This document shows positions 32,351-43,377 of a DNA stretch of 64,000 bases, one piece after another (the first letter of the stretch is position 1; every line of letters starts with the position of its first letter). A program made the translations under genes and the position numbers. The DNA is from Canna indica (Eukaryota > Streptophyta > Magnoliopsida > Zingiberales > Cannaceae). The notes beneath the pieces are model-generated. The model was not told the DNA's origin and did not search any database. It saw nothing but the letters and a program-made list of their open reading frames with translations. The DNA is taken from positions 24,360,001-24,424,000 of the forward strand of contig CP136897.1 in the NCBI GenBank assembly GCA_034359265.1, read 5' to 3'.

Positions 32351-33412
32351 ATATAACAGCCCCTTCTTCCTCTTGTTGCTGCCGCCGCCTGCTCCTCCCG
32401 CCTCTCGCCGCCGCTGCCAACGCCAACGCCGTTGAGCTGTCGCTGCCGGAGCTGTCGTCCGTCCTTGACCGCCGATTTCAGGTATTTCTCGCCGCCCGGC
32501 CTTCCCCGTTGATCCCAAAGTAAAATCCGGCCGAACCCTATTTTTACGATTTTGGCCGGCGGCGGACGACCGAAACCCTACTTTTACGGTTTCGGCTGGC
32601 GGCGGACGGCCGATGGCCGCCACCGGAGCTTGTACAGTGTCCGGACACTGGACTACGGAGCCGAAAATGATATTAATTTTTTATTTAATTATTTAATTGT
32701 TAATTAATTATTTGTTTAATTTTTTAATTGTTTAGATTAATTGTTTAATTTGTTAGATTAATTTTCAGGATTTAGATTAATTTTTAGAGTTTATATTAAT
32801 TTTTAGTTTAATTTAGTTAGATTAATATTTAATAATGGTAGGTTAATTATTTAAATTAGTTAAAATATTGTAGATTAATATTAATTAATTAGTTAAAATA
32901 TTGTTAATTAGTCCGGAATTGTCCTCAGTGGACTCGCATCGGAATTGTCCACTTCGGACGCGCACCGGAATCGTTCATTTCGGACTCCCGCCGGAATCGT
33001 TCTAATTTGGACTTGTGTCGGAATTGTCCAATATGAAACTCGAACTGACTCGAAACATTTAGAAAATAATCATCCATCCGACGAGTTGATATGTTTCACG
33101 TACGCATCGACAAGTCGGATATGATTTAGCAAAATCTTAGATCTGTTCAGGGGTTGTATGTTCGTGTAAAAGACGTAGATGATTTTTTATACGATGTACA
33201 ATCCTTGAATTATCCCTGATTGGATAATTTGGGAATATAGTTATTTGTATTGCACTTACGTTTTTCTTTTAATCGTTAACTTATTCTAAATTTCGGCAGC
33301 ATCTCTCTTGTTCTCCGATACGCGCCCAGATGATATGCGTACTCGGAGAACTGTAGGGAGATACTGCCGAAATTTAGAATGAAGTAAGTTTTTTAGAAAC
33401 ATCTATGCAAAT
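32351..33412. mobile_element. Truncated second copy of the CACTA element's 5' non-coding region
   Basis: From 'gccccttcttcctcttgttgctg' (32359) to 'tttagaaacatctatgcaaat' (33412) this is almost identical to 36130-37172 inside the complete CACTA element. Differences are scattered substitutions. The TIR, subterminal repeats and about 424 bp on the left are missing: unit 4 of the array passes directly from 'ttgcaactttaat' into this segment. On the right the match ends exactly where the CACTA transposase coding sequence should begin. Confidence 0.88.
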
Positions 33413-33448
33413 TTAGAATGAAGTAAGTTCTTATTCCGCTGAACTCAG

Positions 33449-33688
33449 ATGGCTTCTTCATCTTCGCCGCCGCTCGCTGGCTCCGCCGCCGCTTTGGAGG
33501 CCAAGGAGGAGCATAAACAAGAGCTCCTCAGAAAGGTTAGTCGGCTTCTATACTTCCTACTCTTCGACTCCATCTGCATAACAATTCCGATCCTCCTTCT
33601 TGATTAGGGTTTCATCTCCTTCTTTCTCTTGCAGATTCGAAGTCACGAGGTTGCCATCGTCGAGATGAACCATTCCCAGCCCTCCCGA
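33449..33688 (+). pseudogene. Captured first two exons of a prefoldin-like host gene
   Basis: Exon 1 (33449-33535) encodes MASSSSPPLAGSAAALEAKE, then EHKQELLRK, and ends at a GTTAG donor. Exon 2 (33635-33688, after cttgcag) encodes IRSHEVAIVEMNHSQPSR and ends at GTACGT. Both exons stay in frame. The (R/K)IRxHEVAIxELN…SR pattern recalls a small plant prefoldin-type coiled-coil protein whose next exon would start VYQKNG-like; no such exon is present before the repeat resumes. The fragment follows the truncated CACTA segment directly, joined by a duplicated aatttagaatgaagtaagtt. The gene name is by recollection of the family and is not certain. Confidence 0.5.
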
Positions 33689-34430
33689 GTACGTTCCTCC
33701 TTTTTTCTTCGTTCCTTCATTGTTTTCCCCAAAAGTATGCCTTCAAGATTTCGGTTTATACGCTCCATTTTTTGTCCGATCTATTGAAAATTGGCATTGA
33801 TGGTCCGTTTCTTCTACTAAATCCGGCTTATTTTATGGAATCTTCCTGAAATAATGTGGCCTTGACCTTTACTGCACTCAGATTATTGAGAAAACCCATA
33901 TAATTAAAGTTGCTATAGAAATGGAGAAACCAATATCTTCATGATGTGTATCTAGCGTTCTATTGAACCTTACAGGTTCCTGATGTTAGAGTTTCATTAT
34001 GCCGCATGTTTTCAAGTGTGATTCTTGGGTTCTGGCTCATTTGTTTCTGGGCTCACATCTTTGTGAAACGCCATTTCGTTTTGGTTTAAATTGCTCAAAG
34101 ATAGCTGGGATACTGGAGAGAGATAGAACTACATTAATGTTGGATAAGAGATGTGAGAACCATTACGAAGTTATGATCCTGGGTTCTGGTGACTCAAGAT
34201 TTCAGTTTTTAATTTCATTTTATGTCATAGGTTTCAGTTTATTTAGTTCTGATTTCCTTTTTGAGTTTGAATTTATTGTTCTCATGTTAGATCAAAGGGT
34301 TTGAACTTTGAAGTAATTAGGTTTATATGCCCTTTATTTTACATGAATTCATATTAGTTATTGTATCATAGAGATTTTCAATGGATACATAAGGAAATTC
34401 AACCTGTTATCCCCAAAATTTATCATGAAA
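33689..34430. other. Intron-like sequence after the captured exons
   Basis: T-rich sequence with the look of a plant intron, starting with a GT donor. No third exon is recognised. It ends where the array's purine tract resumes (caaggaagaataaaagg, about 34431). Confidence 0.45.
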
Positions 34431-35381
34431 CAAGGAAGAATAAAAGGAAGAAAAAAGAATATAGGAAGAAAGAAAAGAAACAAGGAAGAATAAAAGGAAG
34501 AAAGAAAAGAGAGAAGACAAGTGTTGGAGAAAGAAAAAAAAAGGATATGAATATACATAGAAAAGTTCTAAAAACTAATATATAATTATTATTTTTCAAA
34601 TGAGGAGGCGGGAGATTTCTCGCCTCCCGCTTGGACAAGCCCGCCCGCCAGCGAGCGCGGGATGGCGCACCCACATACCTACGCAAGGAGTCGCGGGCGC
34701 GGGCTTGTGCGCCTACGTCCCCACGAGTGAAAACGTGGGCACATGTTGGCGCACCTGCATACTCGCACGGGCAGAAGCGGCGCAAGCTGGCGTGCCCCCA
34801 TACCCGTGCCCGTAGACGCGGGCGCGGATTGGCGCACCCACGTACCCACGAGCGCAGCGGACCATGCCTTTGGCGCAGGTAATTATCGACGCCTGTACAG
34901 GCGCTAGTAATTTCCTACGCCACCACCCACATGCATGGGTCCACCACCTCGGCTCTGTTGCCCTTACTTGCACACATCCATCTCTCACTCTTTGATTTGT
35001 TCAGCTCCGCACTTTGGCGTCGCGGCACCTTCTCTGGCCACCACTTCTTCTCATATGAATCTGCAATCCAACCTTGCCTTCACCAAGTCACCATGAACAC
35101 AGCGGCAGGTAGATTGGACACAAGGAATGCTCGCTCGCGAGGGCGAGATGTGAACACGCAAGCGTGACCTTACCGCTGGTTTAAAGTTGAGAAAGACCCC
35201 GAAAAAAAATTTGTTGAAAAAACCCTCAAAATGCGCAAGTAACCTTACGCTTATTCTTACCTTAGATGACGGGACTCAATTTCTATCCCCACCGACTTTT
35301 TTAAGGGTTGGTTGTGATTACGTTAAGGTATGCTTACTGTCCATCCCAAAGTGAAGAAAGGACCCGAATTTTTTTTTCGTT
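34431..35381. repeat. Array unit 4, right part
   Basis: Purine tract, GC block and tail of unit 4. Its left part is 32035-32350. It is nearly identical to 31080-32034 of unit 3. Confidence 0.82.
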
Positions 35382-37200
35382 GTGAAAACCCTTAAAATGC
35401 GCAAGTTAATGCTAGATTATTCTTACCTGTTGTGACCAGACTCGCATGCCTATCTACTTTTGAGAATTCGAATTTTGCAGCCACTGTAGAATTCAAAAGA
35501 TTTATAATATATAACAGTTTATTAACATTATTATATATATTTAATATTTTATTTAATTATCATATCTATTAATACTTTTTTTAACAATATTTTTTTTTAC
35601 CGTAACAAAATTAATACAACATGAATAAATTATATTCTAACCTTTAAAACATTTTAACTTCGGTGATCTTAAATTCTTCATATCTTTTGCAACTTTAATA
35701 ACTAAAATTTTAATAACAAAAAATAAGGGGAGAAAAAATAAGAGGACCAGAAAAAAAAAGAAATGAGTAGGAGAAGAAAAAAGAATATAGGAAGAAATAA
35801 AATAGAGAAGAAGGAATAAAAGGAAGAAAGAAAAGAGAGACGGGAAGTCACTACTAGAAATTGGGTCTTCAACAACGGCTATCAGCAACGGCTGTTTAAA
35901 CCATTGCTATTTGCAACGGCATTCTTACGGCCGCTCAAGCCGTTGCAGATATGTTGTATCTGCAACGACTTTCTAACGGACATGCGAGCCGTTGCTTCTG
36001 ATATTAATTATCAACAACGGTTTTCTAACGGACAAGTGAGTCGTTGCTGATGATAACTTATCAGCAACGGCTTTCTAACGGGCGAGTGAGCCGTTGCTGA
36101 TAAGTTTATATAGGTCGCAAATCGCGCCCGCCCCTTCTTCCTCTTGTTGCTGTCGCCGTCTGCTCCTCCCGCCTCTCGCCGCCGCTACCGACGCCAACGC
36201 CGTTGAGCTGTCGTTGCCGGCGCTGCCGTCCGTCCTTGACCGCCGATTTCCGGTATTTCTCGCCGCCCGGCCTTCCCCGTTGATCCCAAAGTAAAATTCG
36301 GCCGAACCGTTATTTTTACGGTTTTGGCCGGCGGCGGACGACCGAAACCCTACTTTTACGGTTTCGGCTGGCGGCGGACGGCCGATGGCCGCCGCCGGAG
36401 CTTGTACAGTGTCCGGACACTGGACTCCGGCGCCGGAAATGATATTAATTTTTTATTTAATTATTTAATTGTTAATTAATTAATTGTTTAATTTTTTAAT
36501 TGTTTAGATTAATTGTTTAATTTGTTAGATTAATTTTCAGGGTTTAGATTAATTTTTAAAGTTTATATTAATTTTTAGTTTAATTTAGTTAGATTAATAT
36601 TTAATAATGGTAGGTTAATTATTTAAATTAGTTAAAATGTTGTAGATTAATATTAATTAATTAGTTAAAATATTGTTAATTAGTCCGGAGTTGTCCTCAG
36701 TGGACTCGCATCGGAATTGTCCACTTCGGACGCGCACCGGAATCGTTCATTTCGGACTCCCGCCGGAATCGTCTAATTTGGACTTGTGTCGAAATTGTCC
36801 AATATGGATTCAAACTGACTCGAAACATTTAGAAAATAATCATCCATCCGACGAGTTGATATGTTTCACGTACGCATCGACGAGTCGGATATGATTTAGC
36901 AAAACCTTAGATCTGTTCGGGGGTTGTATGTTAGTGTAAAAGACGTAGATGATTTTTTATACGACGTACAATCCTTGAATTATCCCTGATTGGATAATTT
37001 GGGAATATAGTTATTTGTATTGCACTTACGTTTTTCTTTTAATCGTTAACTTATTCTAAATTTCGGCAGCATCTCTCTTGTTCTCCGATACGCGCCCAGA
37101 TGATATGCGTACTCGGAGAACTGTAGGGAGATACTGCCGAAATTTAGAATGAAGTAAGTTTTTTAGAAACATCTATGCAAATGTCCTTCGAGTCGAAGAT

Positions 37201-38493
37201 ATGTCAACACTTGAAAGTAATATTGTTGAAATCATATGCAAGCTGGAGCAGTTTTTCCCTCCTATATTTTTTGACTCGATGGAGCATCTACCGATACACT
37301 TGGCATATGAGGCACGAGTTGGTGGCCCCGTTCAATATCGGTGGATGTACTTATTTGAAAGATACATGAATCGTCTGAAGAAAAAAGTAAAGAACACCGC
37401 AGTTGTTGAAGAATCAATATCTGAATCGTATATCATCCAAGAAATTTCAACATTCTGCTCATTTTACTTTGAATCGACAGTACAGACAAAATTTGATCGT
37501 CTTCCACGTAACTACGACGGGGGAGTTCGACGTTCAGATGGACGTTTAAATATATTTTGTCACTCTGGTCGTGCTTTTGGTTCTTGTCCATCTCGACACT
37601 TAAGCGACGAAAAGTATCATTTGTCACACTTATATGTATTACTCAATTGTCCAGAGATTGAACAATTCATTGAAATATTTGATATTGAGATGGTGCAAAA
37701 ATACTCTATTCACAACGATCAACAATTGGAGAGATTACGGAATCGTGATTTCCCTACTTGGATTCAGGCTTACAGCAAAGATCACAGAGCTGAAATAGAT
37801 GAAAGAATATTTGAGTTTGTTAGTGGACCGTCGCGACTAGTGTCGTGCTATAGCGAATATTTTGTTAATGGGTACAAATTTCACATGGTGGAATATGCTT
37901 TTATAAATAGGACGATGAATGCTGGGGTCTGCGTGAAAGGGACAACCTATGTTGAATGTGATATGGATTTTTATGGATTGGTCGAAGAAGTAATAGAGTT
38001 GCACTACTTCGGCTTGAAATCAGTTATCCTATTTAGATGTCATTGGTTCGATACAACAGAAAGGGGCATGAAAGTTCATCCAAAATACAAACTTGTTGAG
38101 ATTAATTACAAATCTAAATTGGCAGCAAATGAGCCTTTTATATTGGCATCACAAGCCGAACAAGTATATTACGCGAAGTATCCAGCTCAAAATAAAGTTA
38201 GAGCAGATTGGCGTATAGTCTGTAAGACTAAAGGTAGAGGAAAAATTGATCCGATAGCAAGAGAAAATGAGTTGATACCTGATATGACAGATGGTTTCTA
38301 TCAAGAAGATGATCCTCCTGCTGTAGATCGTATTATTCCAATACTCGAGCATGCAGACACAACGTCAATTGAATTTGAAGTTGAATATGCGGATGATGAC
38401 GATCATGAAATTGAGGAAGCTGGAGATGAAGAAGATGAAGAAGAGGAAGAAGAGGAAGAATTCGAAGACTATTACTCAGATGATGAGGAATAA
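37201..38493 (+). CDS. TNP2-like CACTA transposase, C-terminal half
   Basis: The 430-residue open frame contains DSMEHLPIHLAYEARVGGPV near residue 28, continuing to RWMYLFERYMNRLKKKV (the DUF4218 signature). At about residues 245-320 it has VECDMDFYGLVEEVIELHYF and FRCHWFD (the DUF4216 signature). It ends in a strongly acidic tail (EEDEEEEEEEEFEDYYSDDE). Full TNP2 proteins carry a Transposase_21 catalytic domain before these; here the frame begins at the very end of that region, and non-coding element sequence precedes it. The frame upstream of the ATG is open for only a few codons. It is intact as a frame but cannot be a full transposase. It could be a degenerate remnant or an expressed accessory protein. 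Confidence 0.88.
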   Translation: MSTLESNIVEIICKLEQFFPPIFFDSMEHLPIHLAYEARVGGPVQYRWMYLFERYMNRLKKKVKNTAVVEESISESYIIQEISTFCSFYFESTVQTKFDRLPRNYDGGVRRSDGRLNIFCHSGRAFGSCPSRHLSDEKYHLSHLYVLLNCPEIEQFIEIFDIEMVQKYSIHNDQQLERLRNRDFPTWIQAYSKDHRAEIDERIFEFVSGPSRLVSCYSEYFVNGYKFHMVEYAFINRTMNAGVCVKGTTYVECDMDFYGLVEEVIELHYFGLKSVILFRCHWFDTTERGMKVHPKYKLVEINYKSKLAANEPFILASQAEQVYYAKYPAQNKVRADWRIVCKTKGRGKIDPIARENELIPDMTDGFYQEDDPPAVDRIIPILEHADTTSIEFEVEYADDDDHEIEEAGDEEDEEEEEEEEFEDYYSDDEE

Positions 38494-38568
38494 TTATAAA
38501 GTATATATTTTATTAAATATATCTCTACTATTTATACAATAATATGATTATATGTCTATTCGACAAAT

Positions 38569-40069
38569 ATGTCTGGTCGTGGTTATCGTCACATGAGAGC
38601 TTCGGAGTCTCCGATCGGTGAGACTCCAGCACTTACTCGTGCTGCTGATCCTCCTACCGATGATACTGCTGAGGCTAGTACATCCAGACGCAGGCGGCCA
38701 CGCGGGCCGAACAGGTGACAGCCTCCACCAGCCACAGAGTCACGTAGATTTATTAGCGTGATTGGGGAGTGGTAATATATCATGAATTATGAATCATTAC
38801 AAATTCATTATAGCATAATATAATATTAAATTTTATTTTTGTTGTGCCGAGGAGCATTTCTTCTACCATTAGACGATACATGCACGGGGCATGGCCTACG
38901 TGGTCTCACGTGCCTAGTGAGCACGTCGACATGTTATGACGCGAGTTTGAGGCACGTATTATTATTTTTTTATACATGCATGATGATTAATATTGGTACT
39001 GATATTATTATTTTGCAGGCTCGCTATACATGGGTTAAGGACTAAAGGTCCTTCATTTACGCTGCCTGGGAGACTATTTACCGGGCGAGGTACAGCGGGC
39101 AGCTGGGGCAGGCCCGATCCCAGGCGATGGCACGAGCTGGGACTACTAACATCGAGGAGACTCGGGGATACGGCTCCGATTGGATTACTCCGGATATATG
39201 GGACCAGCTCATGGGAATATGGTCGACGGATCGATGACAGGAGGTTTTTAGGAATGCGGCTAGAAATCGCATATCGGGGGGAGCAGCGCGTCACACCGGC
39301 GGCTCTATTGCATTTGCAGTGCACGCGAACTGTATGGTAAGTATACCTTTTAATTATATATTTTATTTATTACTATGCGTACTAATTAATGTATTTGTTT
39401 TGTAAATGTACACGACGGTGTCGGATGACGAGACTGTCCAGCGACCCTCCCCGACGGCGGTGTTTGAGCGGACCCACCGTCGAGTACATGGGACGAGGGA
39501 GTACATCGACAACCGTGCTGCATACATTATGGTAACTATATATTTGTATAAATTATTCATTATATATTTATACTTTAAGTTTTATGATAAATATTAAACA
39601 AAAAATCAAACTCGAGTATGAGACCTACAGCCAGACGGTGGTGCAGCGTGGGGGCACCCCCGAGGACTTTGACGCAGCAGCGTGGGTCGAGGCCGCAGGT
39701 GGCTGGGACCATGGCCGCGTATATGGCTTTGCAAATAGTGGTCATGCGCGAGCCGTGCTAGGGCCACTTGGGGCACCGACCCCTCCGGTCGCTGGTGAGC
39801 GGCCGTCCACCTCCAGATTCAGTTTTGATCATAGTAGCAGGACAAGGACACTAGAGGAGACGGTCGCGCGTCAGACTTAGATGATGGAGCGCCAGAGTCA
39901 GATGATGGCGGAGATGCATGCTATGCTACGCAACATGTCAGATCATCCCGAAGCAGGCATCTCTTCGGCATCATCTGATCCATCGTCCTCGAGTCAGTCC
40001 ATGCTGTTGTACACTCAAGCACTCCAGACCCCGCCATATGATCCAGACCATCCTCCATCGTCATCGTGA
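38569..40069 (+). pseudogene. CACTA second gene (Transposase_24-like), spliced, disabled
   Basis: Exons can be followed from ATG 38569 (MSGRGYRHMRASESP) through segments near 38850-38955 (SISSTIRRYMHGAWPTWSHV), 39019-39341 (DQLMGIWSTDRWQEVFRNAA, then RHTGGSIAFAVHA), 39403-39530 (SPTAVFERTHRRVHGTREYI) and 39585-40069 (a tail with MERQSQMMAEMHAMLRN). This order is that of plant Ptta/En/Spm second proteins, with GTAAGT and TGCAG junctions. In-frame stops near 38717, 38935, 39042 and 39878 disable it. The ATG and exon ends are approximate. Confidence 0.7.
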
Positions 40070-41170
40070 GATTTTTTTATATTGACTTTGTTACTTACAA
40101 ATTATACTTGTTTAATTTATTTTGTTTGGATATTGATAATTCAATTTTGATTTGAATAGTTTTTATACTATTGTAGATAATTATAAATATAAGTATAATT
40201 ATTTTGATGTATATCTTGGTGTATTTGTGATGTGTGAATGAATGTGTGTATGGGTGTATGGGTGTGTGAGTTATGTATCAGATAATGTATCAATGTATCA
40301 ATGGAAATTTGGAATTTTAAATTTTTTTCGTTTTCAAGTTTACATCATCAGCAACGGCTTTCCCACGGCCGTCCGTGGGAAAGCCGTTGTTAAAAGTGTA
40401 TCGAAATCCATTGTTGATGACCTACAGCAACGGCTTAACAACGGTCTTTTACTAACGGCGTTGTTGCGGACTCACTAGCCGTTGCTATTAATGTTATCAG
40501 CAAAGGCTCCATGTCCGTGGCAAAACCGTTGCTGATAATATTTTTAGCAACGGCCCGAGCGGTCGTTGCTGATCCGTTGCTAAGTTATCAGCGACGCGAT
40601 TTTCTGCCACGACTCAGTTGCAATGGCTGGCGCCGTTGTTGATGCACATTATTCCAGTAGTGAGTGTTGGAGAAAAAAAAAAGAGGGATATGAATATATA
40701 TAGAAAAGTTAATATATATATATATATTTAAATATATATATAAATATATATATTTTTAAAATGAGGAGGCGTGAGATTTCCTCGCCTCCCGTTTGGGCAA
40801 GCCCGCCCACCAGCGGGCACGGGAAGGTGCGCCCACATACCTACGCGAGCAGGCGCATGCTTGTGCGTGTGCGTTCCCGCGAGTGCAAACACGGGCACAT
40901 GCTGACGCGCCTGCATACTCGCACGGGCAGACGCGGAGCAAGCTGGCGTGCCCGCGTAATCATGCCCGTAGACGCGAGCGCAGACTGGCGCGCTCACGTA
41001 CCCACGAGTGCAGCGTACCATGCCTTTGGCGCAGGTAATTACCGACGCTTGTACGATGGCTCTAGTAATTTCCTGCACCACCACCCACATGCATGGGTCC
41101 ACCACCTTGGCTCTGTTGCCCTTACTTGCACACGTCCATCACTCACTCTTTGATTTGTTCAGCCCTGCAC

Positions 41171-41560
41171 TCACCTATTCCTCGCGTTGGGCCCTCGGAT
41201 TCACTGGCGTGGCATCCAACTCGACTGAGCCCACTTGGACATATGTAACATAGTTCTACCGTGATTATGAAAGGATGGTAAGACATTTTGTTAAGCAAAT
41301 ATTAATGCTCGACTATTACAAATGTATTATTTGGAGGTACATAATATATAGTTGTATACAATAAATTTTTGTTTGGGTAATTAATATTTGCGGAAGTCAT
41401 TGGCGATAACTTAATATAAATAAGGAAAGTTCACACGTTAACTCGTTAAAATATACATCGATTCCCCTAAAACCGAATAGGGAATCCTTTTATTTCCAAA
41501 ACAAGAAAGGCTATTGCTTTTTTCTCAAAACCAGAATCAATTTTTCAAAAAACCACTAAT
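41171..41560. other. Spacer, no gene recognised
   Basis: AT-rich sequence between the array and the next tandem repeat. Confidence 0.45.
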
Positions 41561-42400
41561 GCCCTCATAGTTGTTAACGGGGTTAACTTCTGGTCATTTT
41601 AAATTGCTTCCATTTTAAACATCTTCGGGTCATTTTAAACTGGTTCGGGCCATTTTAAACTGCTTCGGTTCATTTTAAACTGGTTCACTTTAGGTCATAT
41701 ATGTCATAAAATACATTCTAAAATCAACCTAAATTCACAAAAACTATATTATGCATAATGAAATATGATCAACAATTTGGATCATCAAAATAAATGTTTA
41801 AGAGTGGGATATCAATTTATTTTTACTATTTTAAACTATTTGAGGCCATTTTAAGCTGGTTCAGAAAAAATATTTTACAATTACCATAAATTCACAGAAA
41901 TTATATTATGTATAATGAAATGAAATGAAATGTGATCCACAACTTGGATCATCAAAATAAGTGTTTAAGAGTGACGTATCAATTTTTTTTTACCGTTTTA
42001 AACTGCTTGAGGACATTTTAAATTGATTCAAAAAAAAATATTCTAAAATCACCATAAATTTACAAAAATTATATTATGCATAATGAAATGTGATCCACAA
42101 CTTGGATCATCAAAATAAGTGTTTAAGAGTGATATATCAATTTATTTTTACCATTTTAAATTGCTTCGAACCATTTTACACTAGTTCACTTGTTAAGCCA
42201 TATATACAATAAAATACATTCTAATAATCATAAATTCACAAAAATTATATTATGCATAATGAAATGTGATCCACAACTTAAATCATCAAAATAAGTGTTA
42301 AGAGTGACATATCAATTTAATTTTACCATTTTAAACTACTTCAAACCATTTTAAACTGATTCAGGAAAAACATTAAAATGCCCCTACCATTATGCATAAA
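41560..42400. repeat. 150-180 bp tandem repeat with cattttaaactg(g/c)ttc cores
   Basis: The phrase 'aattatattatgcataatgaaatgtgatcc' recurs near 41744, 41895, 42069 and 42245. Each is followed by 'acttggatcatcaaaataagtgtttaagagtga' and 'ccattttaaactgcttc'. Periods are about 150, 175 and 176 bp. Before this, at 41590-41700, the core cattttaaactggttc alone is repeated at about 30 bp spacing. Confidence 0.85.
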
Positions 42401-42414
42401 CCGGTGATTTTAAA

Positions 42415-42523
42415 ATGGTGTATCAAAATTACAACAAAAATACATTGAACATATTCAACTCCAAATCTAATGTTTAAGAGATGAAATATTACATCAAAAG
42501 TTTGTTGGAATAGTGGTACTACA
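42415..42523 (-). pseudogene. Far half of the second tandem copy of the COLD1 3' segment
   Basis: Nearly the same sequence as 47405-47507 (ggtgtatcaaaattacaacaaaaat, ttcaactccaaatctaa, gatgaaatattacatcaaaagtttgttgga). It is separated from its other half (47308-47385) only by the Copia element. Confidence 0.85.
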
Positions 42524-42681
42524 TGTTAAATACCTTATGTTATTTTGCTATGTTATTTTGCTATGTTATTATGCTAGTATAGGTTTACTTATATTATACC
42601 TCAGGACCATCTTACACTCTTGTACATCTATATATTTCTCCTCACATTGAGATGAATATAATGAACTCTTGGGGCTTAACA
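42524..42681 (+). mobile_element. Copia 5' LTR (158 bp)
   Basis: TGTTAAATACCTTATG … GGGGCTTAACA. Apart from a few substitutions, the two LTRs differ by one extra 13-bp unit (tatgttattttgc) in this copy. Confidence 0.95.
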
Positions 42682-42695
42682 TGGTATCAGAGCCC
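42682..42695 (+). promoter_or_regulatory. Primer-binding site (initiator tRNA-Met type)
   Basis: TGGTATCAGAGCCC immediately follows the 5' LTR. This is the standard plant retrotransposon site complementary to the 3' end of initiator methionine tRNA. Confidence 0.95.
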
Positions 42696-43377
42696 TATGG
42701 TTTTCTTTTCTCTTTTCCTCTTCTCTTTTTTTCTCAACCTACACCCAACGGCTAGGGTTTGGCATCACCCAAACTGGCCGCTCCCTGAAGCCTCAAGATC
42801 TGCCTATTCTAGGCGGGTAGCATACTCCAGGCGGATCTCTCCTGGTCCGCCTCTCCTCTTCCTGATCCAGGCGGACAACAATATCAAGTTCCAAGTCGAT
42901 CTCTCCTGGTTTGCCCCTTCTTGCTCCTGTGAACCTCTCCTGGTTCACCTCTCCGAAGGCGTCTCCTGGTTCACCTCTTCTCCGAAGACTCTATTGGAAT
43001 TCCAAATTTGTTGGAATTTCTTTTAGAAAAAAAAAATAGCCCTGCATCAACCTACGTCTCAAGCATCTCCAGTTATCTTAGGGTTGTCCTCCTCTCTCGA
43101 TAGGAACTCAACAGCCCCCTCTATCTTCCGACCCTTCTACGCACTCATTGAGGCAGCAAGTGAAATTTTCAGCATTGAGAGGTACTGTTCTTTAGGGTAA
43201 AATTTCAGCGGCTAAAATTTATTATTTTTCTTGGATCTGAAATTATGGACTTCTCTCTCTATCGGAGTTTTCCAAACAAGGTATCTTCGTGTGAGTTATC
43301 TCCTCTACCGGTATCTTCCTATGAGTAATCTCCTGTTTGTGTTCAGACACCTTCGCTCATGCTTCTTTATATTATCA

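Larger units (their letters stand above)
35846..40665 (+). mobile_element. CACTA transposon, 4814 bp, TSD AGT
   Basis: The element is 35849-40662. It begins CACTACTAGAAATTGGG and ends ATTCCAGTAGTG, with the 3-bp direct repeat AGT on both sides (35846-35848 and 40663-40665). Removing it restores the array phrase 'gaagtgttggagaaa', which occurs intact in other units (about 30141 and 34515). Subterminal regions at both ends carry many caacggc/gccgttg motifs in both orientations. It encodes the C-terminal half of a TNP2-type transposase and a broken second gene. The catalytic N-terminal half is absent, so it is non-autonomous. Confidence 0.95.
28300..41170. repeat. Tandem array of a ~1.35-kb repeat, five units, interrupted by CACTA DNA
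   Basis: Units begin at the shared phrase gtgaaaaccctTaaaatgcgcaag: about 28300, 29666, 30687, 32035 and 35382. Full units are 1366 and 1348 bp; the second is shortened to 1021 bp by a deletion near 30660. Each unit has four parts in order: an AT-rich part; a ~130-150 bp purine-only-like tract (aaggaagaaagaaaagag); a GC-rich block of about 300 bp starting gaggaggcgggagatttctc; and a part ending gtccatcccaaagtgaagaaaggaccc. The last unit resumes after the CACTA element at 40663 and fades near 41170. I do not recognise the family. Its many overlapping GC-rich open frames are not conserved between units and are not genes. Confidence 0.85.

Noticed and set aside
36094..36294. Alanine/leucine-rich open frame in the CACTA 5' region
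   Set aside because: It sits upstream of the transposase in a GC-rich leader. The copy at 32361 does not keep the same start, and no domain is visible.
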